Notes: generated by a model from the sequence alone, not told the origin. Positions 25,081 through 34,588 are shown, numbered from the stretch's first letter. The stretch: DNA of 64,000 nt from Vreelandella populi (GCF_003989825.1 NZ_RZHE01000003.1:124001-188000); one strand, 5' to 3'. Program-made: numbers and translations.

Positions 25081-25592
25081 TGATCAAGCGCGCTGTGCAG
25101 GTGGTCTTTATCAATACTAAAACCCGCATCTTTCATGGCCCGGCTTACCCAAAGCGTTTCTATACGCGCCAACCGGGCTTGCTGAAATGCACGGGCGGCA
25201 TCCAGTCGCTTGGCATCGTCAAACCAGAAGCGTACCCAGTATTGAAGGTACTCGGTGGGCCGATATTCACTTTGTGGGGTTAACTAGGCAACGTCCACAT
25301 CGACTTCATTGGCAGCAAAAAGCGGTGTTCCACCGCCACCGCAAAACCCCACTAATACGCCCGCCTTGGCCAGTTCGCGCATCGCCGCCTGGGTAATGGA
25401 GGTTCCCGTTCCCAGTAAAAGCGATGTGGTGTTGGCAATAGGAATATTCCAGTAGCGGGATTTGCTTCCTTCGTCAGTGACGTACTCCACTCGGCCGCCA
25501 TTGACCAGCACCCGGCAGTGCTGCAGGTAATAAAGGTTCGCCCGTTTCGAATGCAGAATGGTCTTTAAATCTGAGGGTGAAAAGTCATTCAT
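25062..25592 (-). pseudogene. cas1: type I-F cas1, 5' part with amber codon, truncated by the phage remnant
   Basis: From the ATG at 25592 (AGGGG upstream) the frame reads MNDFSPSDLKTILHSKRANL, YYLQHCRVLVNGGRVEYV, YWNIPIANTTSLLLGTGTSI, GFCGGGGTPLFAANEVDVDV. This is the canonical N-terminal half of the I-F integrase Cas1. A TAG at 25286-25284 replaces the Trp normally found before LTPQSEYRPTEYL. The same frame then continues for about 70 more Cas1-like residues (YWVRFWFDDAKRL, DAGFSIDKDHLHSALDHH) until it runs into the antisense of the phage I fragment near 25062-25080. The catalytic C-terminal part is gone. No cas3 or csy genes remain. Confidence 0.88.
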
Positions 25593-25744
25593 AATGCGCC
25601 CCTGTTGTTTTAAGTATCTAACCATTCCTAGCTCTTAAACACTATTAAACTTAGTTCTACTTAACTCATCTGCCGGATGGGTAATCCCTGCCCGTTTGCA
25701 TGCTACGCTTAATGCCATTCCCCTTTGATGACAGGATTTTCGCC

Positions 25745-26398
25745 ATGCGTTTAAACCACTTATTGGCCGTGCTGCTGTGCGCCGTTGCGCTGCCTGCCCA
25801 GGCTCAAACATCGAATGACTGGACGCAGTATGACGACGTGTTCGAGAACGGTGCGCGCCAGGCCAACCTATGGCAATGGGGCTGGACGGGGATTTATGGC
25901 ACAAGCCTTGCCTACAATGCTTACCAGTCGAGTGAGGCAAGCGACCGTGATGACCGCTTTGATGCGCGGGTTGGCGTGGTGAAATCGGCACTGGCGTTGG
26001 GCGGCATGCTGATGGATAGGCAGCCGCATCAGGCAGCGCTTGTGGAGTATGAGCGCCTGAAAGCCCGCGGTGAGTTAAGCGGCGTGCAGGCGCTTGGGCT
26101 GGAGCTGGCCCAGGCCGAGCGTGAGCGGCGTGGTTGGGGTGCGCGAGTTAGCTCGCTGGTAGTTAACGGCGTGGCGGGCGCGGTGATTGCCGCCGATGGC
26201 CGGGAAAGCGATGGCGCGATCAACTTTGCCACCGGCATGCTGGTAAACGAGCTGCAGATTTGGACACAGCCGAATCAGGCCTCGTCGGCGATCAACCGTT
26301 TTCAGCCGGCGCGTGTTTCGCTTGGTCCTGTCACGCTGAAAGGTGAATACGCGCTGATGGTATCTCCTCAAGAAATTGGCGCTACCTGGCGCTACTGA
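25745..26398 (+). CDS. exported hypothetical protein, 217 residues
   Basis: Signal peptide MRLNHLLAVLLCAVALPAQA, cleavage after AQA, followed by TSNDWTQYDDVFENGARQAN. The middle part has YGTSLAYNAYQSSEASDRDD and several Ala/Gly-rich helices (about residues 65-85 and 125-150) that could contact membrane. I do not recognise the family. The ATG at 25745 has AGG 10-12 bp upstream; the frame is open to 25700 but that part would precede the signal peptide. It is the first gene right of the cas1 scar and is not obviously linked to it. Confidence 0.68.
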   Translation: MRLNHLLAVLLCAVALPAQAQTSNDWTQYDDVFENGARQANLWQWGWTGIYGTSLAYNAYQSSEASDRDDRFDARVGVVKSALALGGMLMDRQPHQAALVEYERLKARGELSGVQALGLELAQAERERRGWGARVSSLVVNGVAGAVIAADGRESDGAINFATGMLVNELQIWTQPNQASSAINRFQPARVSLGPVTLKGEYALMVSPQEIGATWRY

Positions 26399-26524
26399 CT
26401 GCCCCTCAGACACATATAATTTCGAGACGTTGTAATATGCGGTATTTTCTACTACCGGCAATGTCGGCGCTGTAAAACCGGGCGCGGATAATCGGCGAAC
26501 AAAATAATCATAAGGGGGGGGTGA

Positions 26525-28240
26525 ATGGAAACCGTAATATCAGAAAAGAGTGATAGCGTGGTAGTGAATGAAGCACATCATATTACCGATGTATTGCTCA
26601 ACCTGGATGATCGTTGTGATGCGCTAACCATTTCGCTGCACGACCAGACGGCTCTTCAGCAGCCTGATTACCCGGTGCACCTTGAGCATCTCGACCCAGC
26701 CTCCGGCGAGCTTTTGCTGGTAGTGACCGATGCAGGCAGCCTGGAAATCCCCATTCTTGATACGCATCGGCTAACACTAAGCGCTGAAAATGATCAGACC
26801 TTGCGCTTTGAAGCCATCCAAGTGCTGAAAGCCGAACGCTACGGTGATGCTTTGCAACTACGCTGTGCATTTCCCAAGCGCTTGCTTACAGCAGCCCGGC
26901 GTCAGAGCGCACGCATTGCGCTTAGAAAGGACATGCATGCCAGCGCGGCAATAACACGCTTTATTGGCCAGCCGCCCATCATGGCAACGCTACGCGATAT
27001 TTCAGGGGGAGGTTGTCTACTAGGCTTGGCGTTAGCAGAATGCGCGTCGCTTACTGAGGCATTAACGCTACCCGCCGTAACGCTTACCTTTCCCAGTGGT
27101 GAACACTTTACTATTGAGGCTTCGGTGCGCCATATCACGCCTATTGCTCGCAGCAACCAGGCGGTGGTGGGGCTTGAATTTGGCAATCTTGATCGTCCCC
27201 AGCAGCGCCAGCTCGCCCATATTGTGTCGTCCACCGAGCGAGAAATTGCTTGGCGCTCAGGCGAGGTGTCTCGATTGGCAGCGCCTACACCCCTCTACGC
27301 CAGCGCCGAACACACGCGCAGCAGAACGGCAAAACGTCGCCGGCGCACCCCAGAGGGGGTGAGCACACTGCGAGAAATTGCCCGCGATCAGCACTTATTT
27401 TTGCTGGCACTGCAAAATGACCACCCGCTGCCGGTGGAGCGCCTGGAACGCAGTGCCAATCAACTGATAAAGCTGCTGGGCAAGGGCCGCCAGGCGTTTT
27501 TTTACGACCTTACCTGCCTTACCGACGAGCCCCAGTGGATGCAACATTCGCTTAATGTGGCGGGCAGGCTAGCGGATTTAATGCTGGCCGAACCTGAGTT
27601 GGCTGCTGATACCCATCGTGCCGTGCGGGCAGCGCTGATTCATGATTTGGGTAAGGCGATGCTGATTGATGAGGCACTACCTTCGCTTGAAAGCGAAATG
27701 AACGAGGCCCAGCGTAGCCGGCTACGCAATCATGTAGGGGCGCTACTGGCAGCATTGGCGCGCGCAGGCTACCCGCTTGATCCGCTGGAGCGTGACATCA
27801 TTGGCGGTATCAATGAGCGGCTTGATGGCTCGGGCTACCCGCGAGGCGTTGCAGGCGAGGCGCTTTCCCCGGTGGTGCGCATGGCAGCTGTCATTGATGT
27901 GATTGATGCCATGACGCGCCCACGGGGCGACCGACCGGCGCTGGATGCCGTCAAGGCATACCGCTATCTCTATAACCGTCCCAAGCGCTTCGATCGTCAC
28001 TGGGTTACCCGCTACGTTCAGCGTCATGGATTTTATCCACTCGGCAGTTTGGTAAAATTCTCCCACGGTTATCTGGCTTGGGTACTAGCTCTTGATGAGC
28101 GTGGTCAGCCAAGCCGCGTGCGGGTGGTACGAAATCTTCGCCATGCGGGCATCTTTTATGATGATGAGATCAGCCGGGTTGATTTCGACCAGTTGGGACG
28201 TTTGGTCGAGTCGGTCCAGCCCGAACGCTACGGCCTTTAA
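26525..28240 (+). CDS. PilZ domain / HD-GYP-like domain protein (c-di-GMP signalling)
   Basis: 571 residues. A YcgR-N-like beta domain (about 20-115) precedes a PilZ domain with the c-di-GMP motifs RRQSARIALR (RxxxR) and DISGGGCLLG (D-x-S-x-x-G), about residues 122-240. The C-terminal half is HD-GYP related: HSLNVAG, ALIHDLGKA (HD), INERLDGSGYP (GYP loop) and AAVIDVIDAMTRP. In active enzymes the GYP loop starts HHE; here it is INE, so a metal ligand pair is lost and catalysis is doubtful. It may be a c-di-GMP receptor that signals through a degenerate phosphodiesterase. A G8 run sits just before the ATG as ribosome-binding site. Confidence 0.85.
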   Translation: METVISEKSDSVVVNEAHHITDVLLNLDDRCDALTISLHDQTALQQPDYPVHLEHLDPASGELLLVVTDAGSLEIPILDTHRLTLSAENDQTLRFEAIQVLKAERYGDALQLRCAFPKRLLTAARRQSARIALRKDMHASAAITRFIGQPPIMATLRDISGGGCLLGLALAECASLTEALTLPAVTLTFPSGEHFTIEASVRHITPIARSNQAVVGLEFGNLDRPQQRQLAHIVSSTEREIAWRSGEVSRLAAPTPLYASAEHTRSRTAKRRRRTPEGVSTLREIARDQHLFLLALQNDHPLPVERLERSANQLIKLLGKGRQAFFYDLTCLTDEPQWMQHSLNVAGRLADLMLAEPELAADTHRAVRAALIHDLGKAMLIDEALPSLESEMNEAQRSRLRNHVGALLAALARAGYPLDPLERDIIGGINERLDGSGYPRGVAGEALSPVVRMAAVIDVIDAMTRPRGDRPALDAVKAYRYLYNRPKRFDRHWVTRYVQRHGFYPLGSLVKFSHGYLAWVLALDERGQPSRVRVVRNLRHAGIFYDDEISRVDFDQLGRLVESVQPERYGL

Positions 28241-28255
28241 TAAAGGCGGGTGATT

Positions 28256-28282
28256 CGATAGCGCATTGAGGTTGTGCTATCG
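28256..28282 (+). terminator. hairpin after the PilZ/HD-GYP gene
   Basis: CGATAGCGCA-TTGAGGT-TGTGCTATCG, a 10-bp stem with one G-T pair, 16 nt after the stop. Only weak T content follows. A third CGATAGCGC lies at about 28299. Confidence 0.4.
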
Positions 28283-28368
28283 ATATTTCCCAGTCAGCTC
28301 GATAGCGCGCTTATGATTGCCACCACCCGTCAAGCGCGTAAAATATTCGGCAATTTTTTGGTTCCGCC

Positions 28369-28390
28369 AAATGTTATGTTATAACTTATT
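28369..28390 (+). promoter_or_regulatory. Zur box of the zinc uptake operon
   Basis: AAATGTTATGTTATAACTTA closely fits the gammaproteobacterial Zur operator (GAAATGTTATANTATAACATTTC). The central TGTTAT/TATAAC arms are intact. It lies 22 bp before the small gene that leads znuCBA, so zinc-dependent repression is expected. Confidence 0.75.
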
Positions 28391-28411
28391 CTATTATTTA
28401 GAGGGTACGCC

Positions 28412-28561
28412 GTGAGTCATCGCACGCACCGACATAACCGGGAAGGGCCTTGCCACTTCTCCTTGATGTCCTTATCGGCCACTAAGCGACTGATATTTGT
28501 GACTGTGCCGCTATTAGTGCTGTGGGCTCTAGTGGCTTGGGCGAGCGGGTGGACACCATGA
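28412..28561 (+). CDS. small His-rich single-pass membrane protein leading the znu operon
   Basis: 49 residues from the GTG at 28412 (GAGGG 8 bp upstream) to a TGA that overlaps the znuC ATG as ATGA. The N-terminus MSHRTHRHNREGPCH has four His and a Cys, which could bind zinc; the rest is a transmembrane helix (LIFVTVPLLVLWALVAWA, about residues 29-46). Position directly downstream of a Zur box and overlap with znuC support a real gene and a role in zinc uptake. I do not recognise a named family. Function is inferred from context only. Confidence 0.65.
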   Translation: MSHRTHRHNREGPCHFSLMSLSATKRLIFVTVPLLVLWALVAWASGWTP

Positions 28562-29292
28562 GCCTGAATGATTTGCCGCGCTTGAAGCTTGAGAACCTGC
28601 ATTTGGCTCAAGGGCGCCGTACGGTGCTGGAGCATGTGGATGGCGATATCAAACCCGGCGCTATTACTGCGCTGATTGGGGCGAATGGCGCGGGCAAGAG
28701 CACGCTTATTCAGGCCATCATGGGTGAGCTTCGCCCAATTAGTGGCAAGGTAACGTGCCACGTTCCCGCAGAGCGTCGCGCCTGGTTGCCCCAGCAGTTA
28801 GCGCTGGATCTGACGTTTCCCATGAGCGTGGAAGAGCTGGTCATGACCGGCAGTTGGCCAAGCCATGGGGCGCTTAAAGGCTACTGTGCCGCGCATTACC
28901 GCAAGGGTCGCGACATCATGGCGCGCCTGGGGATTTCGCATCTGGCTCATCGCCCGTTGGGTGAGCTTTCCGGCGGCCAGCGCCAGCGGGCGCTGATTGG
29001 GCGCACGCTGATGCAGGAGGCCGAGCTTCTGTTGCTGGATGAGCCGTTTGCCAATGTGGATAGCGATACGGTGGATATCCTGATCCGCATTCTGCGCCAG
29101 ATGGCGGATGACGGCACCACGATTATTGTCGTGCTGCACGATATGGATCATTTGCAGCGCCTGGCAGACGAGGTGCTGATGTTAAACGGCGGCCATGCCC
29201 GCTGGATGGCGCCAAGTGCCTTGCATCAGCAGCATATGCCTGCTCAAGTCGTGCCGCTTACGCTGGGAGGGCGCCATGCTGGAACTGCTTAA
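28558..29292 (+). CDS. znuC: zinc ABC transporter ATP-binding protein
   Basis: ATPase of the high-affinity Zn(II) importer, 244 residues. Walker A GANGAGKST (about 40-48), signature LSGGQRQR, Walker B LLLLDEPFANVD and the switch His in VVLHDMDHL. The start is the ATG at 28558, coupled to the preceding small gene by an ATGA overlap. It overlaps znuB by 17 nt. E. coli ZnuC is 251 residues, so this one is full length. Zur control is expected from the upstream box. Confidence 0.93.
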   Translation: MSLNDLPRLKLENLHLAQGRRTVLEHVDGDIKPGAITALIGANGAGKSTLIQAIMGELRPISGKVTCHVPAERRAWLPQQLALDLTFPMSVEELVMTGSWPSHGALKGYCAAHYRKGRDIMARLGISHLAHRPLGELSGGQRQRALIGRTLMQEAELLLLDEPFANVDSDTVDILIRILRQMADDGTTIIVVLHDMDHLQRLADEVLMLNGGHARWMAPSALHQQHMPAQVVPLTLGGRHAGTA

Positions 29293-30166
29293 TGCGTGGT
29301 TTATTGCGCCGTTTGACTACGGCTTTATGCGCCGTGCCGTGGTGGGTGGGCTTGCGCTTTCACTCGCCGCCCCGCCGCTGGGCGTGTTCCTGGTACTGCG
29401 CGGCATGAGCCTGATTGGCGATGCCCTGGCCCACGCCATCATGCCTGGCGTGGCGATTGGTTTTTTATTAGCCGGATTTTCGCTACCCATTATGAGTATT
29501 GGTGGCGTGCTATTTGGCCTGCTGGTGGCACTTTCAGCCGGCGTGGTATCGAAGATGGGCGGCCAGCGTGAAGATGCTGCGCTGGCAAGCTTTTTCATTA
29601 TCTCGCTGGCGGCAGGCGTTCTACTGATCTCCATTGGCGGCAGTAGTGTCGATTTAACCCACGTGCTGTTTGGATCGATTCTGGCAGTTAATTCAACCGC
29701 CTTGCTGCTCATTGCCGGCATCAGCACGCTAATTGTGGTGACCCTGGCGGTGGTATTTCGGGCACTGGTGGTCGAGTGTTTGGACCCCCTGTTTCTGCGC
29801 GGCCAGAACCGCCGTAACGGCTGGGTACATAGTGTATTTCTCGCGCTTTTAGTGCTCAACATGACCGCCGGATTTCAAACTCTGGGTACGCTGATGGCCG
29901 TAGGTCTCATGATGCTGCCCGCCACGGCGGCGCGGTTTTGGAGCAGGCGCCTTGAAGGGCTAATGGCGATTGCTGTGGTACTGGCAATGACGGCCAGCAC
30001 AGGCGGCCTTCTGCTTTCGTTTCACCTGGATATTCCTTCGGGGCCAAGCATTATTCTGCTGGCCGGCGTGGGTTACTTTTTCTCGGCACTGTTTGGGCGC
30101 TATCACAGCCTGGCGGCCAAACTGCGACGTAAAACAACGCCGTTAAGTGCCGAAACGTCGATGTAG
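29276..30166 (+). CDS. znuB: zinc ABC transporter permease
   Basis: Integral-membrane ABC-3 family permease, 296 residues, about eight helices. Typical segments: AVVGGLALSLAAPPLGVFLV near the N-terminus, SLIGDALAHAIMPGVAIGF (the conserved GDALSHA-type loop that docks on ZnuC) and TAGFQTLGTLMAVGLMMLPA. The start is the ATG at 29276 with GGGAGG 6 bp upstream, inside the end of znuC. It is followed by znuA after 22 bp. Confidence 0.92.
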   Translation: MLELLNAWFIAPFDYGFMRRAVVGGLALSLAAPPLGVFLVLRGMSLIGDALAHAIMPGVAIGFLLAGFSLPIMSIGGVLFGLLVALSAGVVSKMGGQREDAALASFFIISLAAGVLLISIGGSSVDLTHVLFGSILAVNSTALLLIAGISTLIVVTLAVVFRALVVECLDPLFLRGQNRRNGWVHSVFLALLVLNMTAGFQTLGTLMAVGLMMLPATAARFWSRRLEGLMAIAVVLAMTASTGGLLLSFHLDIPSGPSIILLAGVGYFFSALFGRYHSLAAKLRRKTTPLSAETSM

Positions 30167-30188
30167 CACATCATTAAAAGGAGTAGGT

Positions 30189-31271
<1,083 letters not shown>

Positions 31272-31341
31272 GCATGCGCTTAAAGCATCAGGTCGAAATA
31301 AAGTAAGTCAGGTCTAATAGGGCTTGCTCAGTAGCACCTTC

Positions 31342-31378
31342 CATAGCCACCAGCACCGTTCAGGCGCTGGTGGCTATG
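31342..31378. terminator. hairpin between convergent znuA and ampR
   Basis: CATAGCCACCAGC...GCTGGTGGCTATG, a perfect 13-bp stem with an 11-base loop. It includes the ampR stop codon. No long T-tract follows, so terminator function is inferred from stem strength and position. Confidence 0.55.
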
Positions 31379-32232
31379 CTTAACCACTCTCTAAAGCAGG
31401 TCATGGCATAGGTTTCTACCCGCGACTGCAAGTGAGTTAGCCAGTACCCGCCCAAACTCACCGATGCACTAAAGGGCTGTACCAGTGCACCGCTTTCCAG
31501 TTGGCGTGAGAACATTGACGGGGGCGCCAGCGCAATGCCGGCCCCTTGCTGCGCCGCCTCCATCATGGCAATAGACGAGTCAAAAACAATACTTCTCGGC
31601 ACCGAGACACTGCTCGACAGCCCCGCCGCCAGCAACCATTGCGGCCATTCATCAACACGATAAGAACGTAGCCATGTTTCGCCTACTACATCGCCAGGCG
31701 CCTTGAGTCGGGTGGCGATTTCAGGTGTACACATCACCGATAGCGAGGCAGGTAGCAACGGCTGTGCCGCTATTCCGTGCCAGGCGCCTGTTCCAAAGCG
31801 AATGGCAAAGTCGAGCCCTTCGGCTGCCATATCCGTACGGTTGTTATGCGTGGAAAGGCGCAGATCAATAAACGGATAGCGTTCCTGAAAATCTGCCAGC
31901 CGGGGCAGCAACCAGCCTACGGCAAAGGTCCCCACCGCGCCTACGTTCAATACTTCCCGGTAGTTGCTTTCGCCTAACCGATCCAGGGCGTGCGTGATCT
32001 GGTCGAAGGAATCCTTCATTACCGGCAGCAGCATTTCCCCCTCGTGGGTAAGCATTAACCCACGGGGCAGGCGTGTAAAAAGCACTACCCTTAACTGACT
32101 TTCCAGCAGTTTGACCTGGTGGCTGACGGCAGCTTGCGTTACACACAGCTCGGCAGCGGCTCGGGTAAAACTTAAGTGCCGCGCCGATGCCTCAAAGGCC
32201 CGTAGGGCCTTTAAAGGCAGGTAGGGACGTAC
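31360..32232 (-). CDS. ampR: LysR-type regulator of ampC
   Basis: 290-residue transcription factor. The N-terminus YLPLKALRAFEASARHLSFT followed by RAAAELCVTQAAVSHQVKLLE is the winged helix-turn-helix of AmpR/GcvA-type LysR proteins. The effector domain has VVGTFAVG-like GAVGTFAVGWLLPRL, LSTHNNRTDMAAEGLDFAIRFG, LLRSYRVDEWPQWL-like LRSYRVDEWPQWL, and VFDSSIAMMEAAQQGAGIALAP, all near-diagnostic of AmpR, which senses muropeptides and UDP-MurNAc-pentapeptide. The start is the ATG at 32232 with GGGGG upstream; a TTG five codons earlier is less likely. It is divergent from ampC, as usual. Confidence 0.92.
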   Translation of the reverse strand, partial: VRPYLPLKALRAFEASARHLSFTRAAAELCVTQAAVSHQVKLLESQLRVVLFTRLPRGLMLTHEGEMLLPVMKDSFDQITHALDRLGESNYREVLNVGAVGTFAVGWLLPRLADFQERYPFIDLRLSTHNNRTDMAAEGLDFAIRFGTGAWHGIAAQPLLPASLSVMCTPEIATRLKAPGDVVGETWLRSYRVDEWPQWLLAAGLSSSVSVPRSIVFDSSIAMMEAAQQGAGIALAPPSMFSRQLESGALVQPFSASVSLGGYWLTHLQSRVETYAMTCFREWLSIATSA

Positions 32233-32371
32233 CATGCAGACCCCCAAATTTATCTAATAGCTCATACAAAATATCGCTGTTTGTCACTTCATCCGGTTCG
32301 CCGTAATTTAAGCATTCTGCCAGTAGGGCCAGCGCCCAATTCTATTGACCAACGAGTAACGAGGTTTCAGC

Positions 32372-33544
32372 ATGAACAGGATGTTAACAGCAAACATCTG
32401 CCTTATCGCGGCAGGCTCTCTGGGTATCAGTACATTCGCTTGGGCTGGCGATGCACACGACAGCGTACACATTGAGCCGCTGGTAAACGACACTATAACG
32501 ACGCTGATGGACGAGCATCGTATCCCAGGCATGGCCGTGGCATTAAGTGTTGATGGTCAACACTATTACTTTAATTATGGTATCGCCAACCAGGAGGAAG
32601 AAGTTCCGGTAACGGCAGAGACCCTTTTCGAGCTTGGCTCGGTCAGCAAAGTGTTTACCGCGGCGCTGGCCGCTTATGCTGATGCCAGCGGTGAGCTGTC
32701 GCTAACTGACCCCGCCAGCCACTACCTGCCAGCGCTTGAAGGCAGTGCCTTTGATGACATCAGTTTGCTTGAACTGGGTACCTACACGGCAGGCGGGCTG
32801 CCTTTGCAGTTTCCGAACGACGTGCAAAGCGAAGAAGATATGCTCGACTACTATCGCCAATGGACACCCGAGCATGCCCCCGGCACCCACCGGCTATACT
32901 CCAACCCAAGTATCGGCCTGTTCGGTTATTTAACTGCTCTAGGCCTGGGCGAACCCTATGACACGCTGATGGAAGAGCACCTGTTCTCAGCGCTCGGGCT
33001 GGAGCACAGCTACCTGCAGGTGCCCAAAGAGGAACAGCCCAACTATGCCTACGGTTACTCGAAAGAGGATGAGCCCATTCGGGTGAACCCAGGCGTACTC
33101 GATGCCCAAGCCTACGGATTGAAGTCGAACGCTGCCGATGTGTTGACGTTTATTGAAGCCAATATGGACGATTCAGTGCTAGACGAGACCCTGCGTGAGG
33201 CCCTGGAAACAACACGGATGGGCTATTTCAGTATGGGTGACATGACCCAGGGCCTGGGCTGGGAACGCTATGCTTACCCGGTATCACTTGAACAGCTACG
33301 CGCCGGGAATTCACTTGAAATGGTGCTGGAGGCCAATGCAGCGGAGCGCTTACAGCCGCCGCTACCAGCAAGCCAGGACATCTGGTTTAACAAAACCGGT
33401 TCGACCAACGGATTTGGTGCCTACCTAGCCTTTGTACCCAGCAAACGGTTGGGCATCGTAATGCTGGCTAACCGTAACTACCCCATTCAGGCGCGTATTA
33501 ATGCGGCTCACCATATTCTGACGGCATTGGCAGATGGACACTAA
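32372..33544 (+). CDS. ampC: class C (AmpC-type) beta-lactamase
   Basis: Periplasmic serine beta-lactamase, 390 residues. Signal peptide to AWA (residue 25). Active-site SVSK with nucleophile Ser90; second motif YSN (in HRLYSNPSIG) in place of YAN; third motif KTG (in FNKTGSTNGFG). The stretch LGSVSKVFTAALAAYA and the LPLQFP region fit class C enzymes. GAGG precedes the ATG. The divergent ampR implies inducible expression by cell-wall fragments; 139 bp between the two genes hold the promoter and the LysR site, which I cannot place exactly. Confidence 0.92.
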   Translation: MNRMLTANICLIAAGSLGISTFAWAGDAHDSVHIEPLVNDTITTLMDEHRIPGMAVALSVDGQHYYFNYGIANQEEEVPVTAETLFELGSVSKVFTAALAAYADASGELSLTDPASHYLPALEGSAFDDISLLELGTYTAGGLPLQFPNDVQSEEDMLDYYRQWTPEHAPGTHRLYSNPSIGLFGYLTALGLGEPYDTLMEEHLFSALGLEHSYLQVPKEEQPNYAYGYSKEDEPIRVNPGVLDAQAYGLKSNAADVLTFIEANMDDSVLDETLREALETTRMGYFSMGDMTQGLGWERYAYPVSLEQLRAGNSLEMVLEANAAERLQPPLPASQDIWFNKTGSTNGFGAYLAFVPSKRLGIVMLANRNYPIQARINAAHHILTALADGH

Positions 33545-33556
33545 CAAGGTTTTTTC

Positions 33557-33700
33557 TAGGTCCTGTCTGAAAAGTGTCTGCGCTCGATAATACGGCGTTA
33601 AAAATCGGCTCAGAATACTCATTTACATGAGTAAACTCCGTTTCTTCGCCGATTTTTGCCTTGTCTTATCATCGCTCGCCGACTTTTCAGACAGAACCTA
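33557..33700. mobile_element. 144-bp palindromic MITE-like element
   Basis: Ends are TAGGTCCTGTCTGAAAAG on the left and, inverted, TAGGTTCTGTCTGAAAAG on the right (one mismatch in 18). Inner arms AAAAATCGGC/GCCGATTTTT and the apex ACTCAT-TTAC-ATGAGT continue the symmetry, so the whole element folds into one long hairpin. It codes for nothing. It may be a non-autonomous insertion related to an IS with the same ends. It lies 12 bp after ampC. Confidence 0.72.
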
Positions 33701-34068
33701 ACGTTTAAGAAAATTACTAAGGCGGCCGTGTTAGCCAGTACTAATACCACCGCCTTACCTTTTACTAAGCAATCTTATTATTTGAAATCTTCTCTCTGGG
33801 TTTTCACAGCTTTCGATAACCCCTCCTTTAATACAAATTTTTATTAACTGTATTGAAAATTATCAAAAACCATATTGATATTAGTTAAACGGTTTGAAAA
33901 AAACATTTGCTTTTGGATTAAATCAGCATTTAACGCTATAACTTAACTAAGATTCTTCATTCACATTTACCTTTTTATAAAATATTTATACCGTAAATAA
34001 TAAGAAAAATGTCAGTCTAAGCGTTTTTTGTCGCGCAGCAATATTCGCTTTTGTGAGGTCATCAGGTT
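33701..34068. other. AT-rich stretch before the polysaccharide genes
   Basis: About 370 bp, visibly AT-rich from 33820 on, with no credible gene. It likely holds the promoter of the downstream cluster (originally for galE). Such low-GC islands are typical targets of H-NS/MvaT-type silencers, which is inference. Confidence 0.5.
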
Positions 34069-34371
34069 ATGGCTAGATTATTAGTAGTGGGTTGCTGTGG
34101 CGACAAACAACAGCTCAACGAGCTCTTTTTCAAGTATACGCTTGAGGGTGTTTTGCATTTTGCTTCGCTCATTCAAGTGGTGGAATCGGTCATTGATCCC
34201 GCCAAGTACTACATGAATAACATGATGAACACGTTGGCGCTGTTACAAGCGATGAAAGATGACAATGTGGATCCTTTGTTTTTTTCATCTATGGCCGCCG
34301 ACCCTTTCACACATACATGCGAGCGCCACTCGGCTGAAACGCATTTGATTCCTTTGGCTATTGGAAAATAA
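34069..34371 (+). pseudogene. galE: UDP-glucose 4-epimerase (galE) remnant with internal deletions
   Basis: A 100-codon frame that is a collapsed GalE. MARLLVVG begins the Rossmann strand but the GGAGYIGSH loop is lost. Then EGVLHFASLIQVVESVIDPA, KYYMNNMMNTLALLQAMKDD and FFSSMAAD match the centre of the NAD-binding domain (normally HFAA...VGESV..P..YY.NN..GTL.LL.AM). It then jumps to ETHLIPLAIGK, which belongs much further on. The YxxxK catalytic part and the C-terminal domain are missing. UDP-galactose for the mutase downstream must come from another GalE. Confidence 0.78.
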
Positions 34372-34588
34372 AACGCGGAACGTCATTGCGCCGATCCCGC
34401 GAACTTTCTGCTGCCTAATCATATATAAAAGGAGTTTTTTAATAAGTTGCATAAATGTTAAAAAAAGCGCTAATAATAGCCTCACTAAACATCTATAAAG
34501 ATACGGTAATGGAAAAAGAAATTTATTTTTCTGCGATGTTATAAGCAGCTAAAAGTAAATCTTCTTTTATTAATTAAGGAGATTAGCC

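Noticed and set aside
25284-25286. Recoding (readthrough) of the cas1 amber codon
   Set aside because: No sign of pyrrolysine or suppressor context, and the gene is truncated anyway, so a plain nonsense mutation is far simpler.
32233-32371. Exact AmpR operator in the ampR-ampC gap
   Set aside because: Several T-N11-A arrangements are possible in this AT-rich spacer and none matches the known operator clearly enough to choose.
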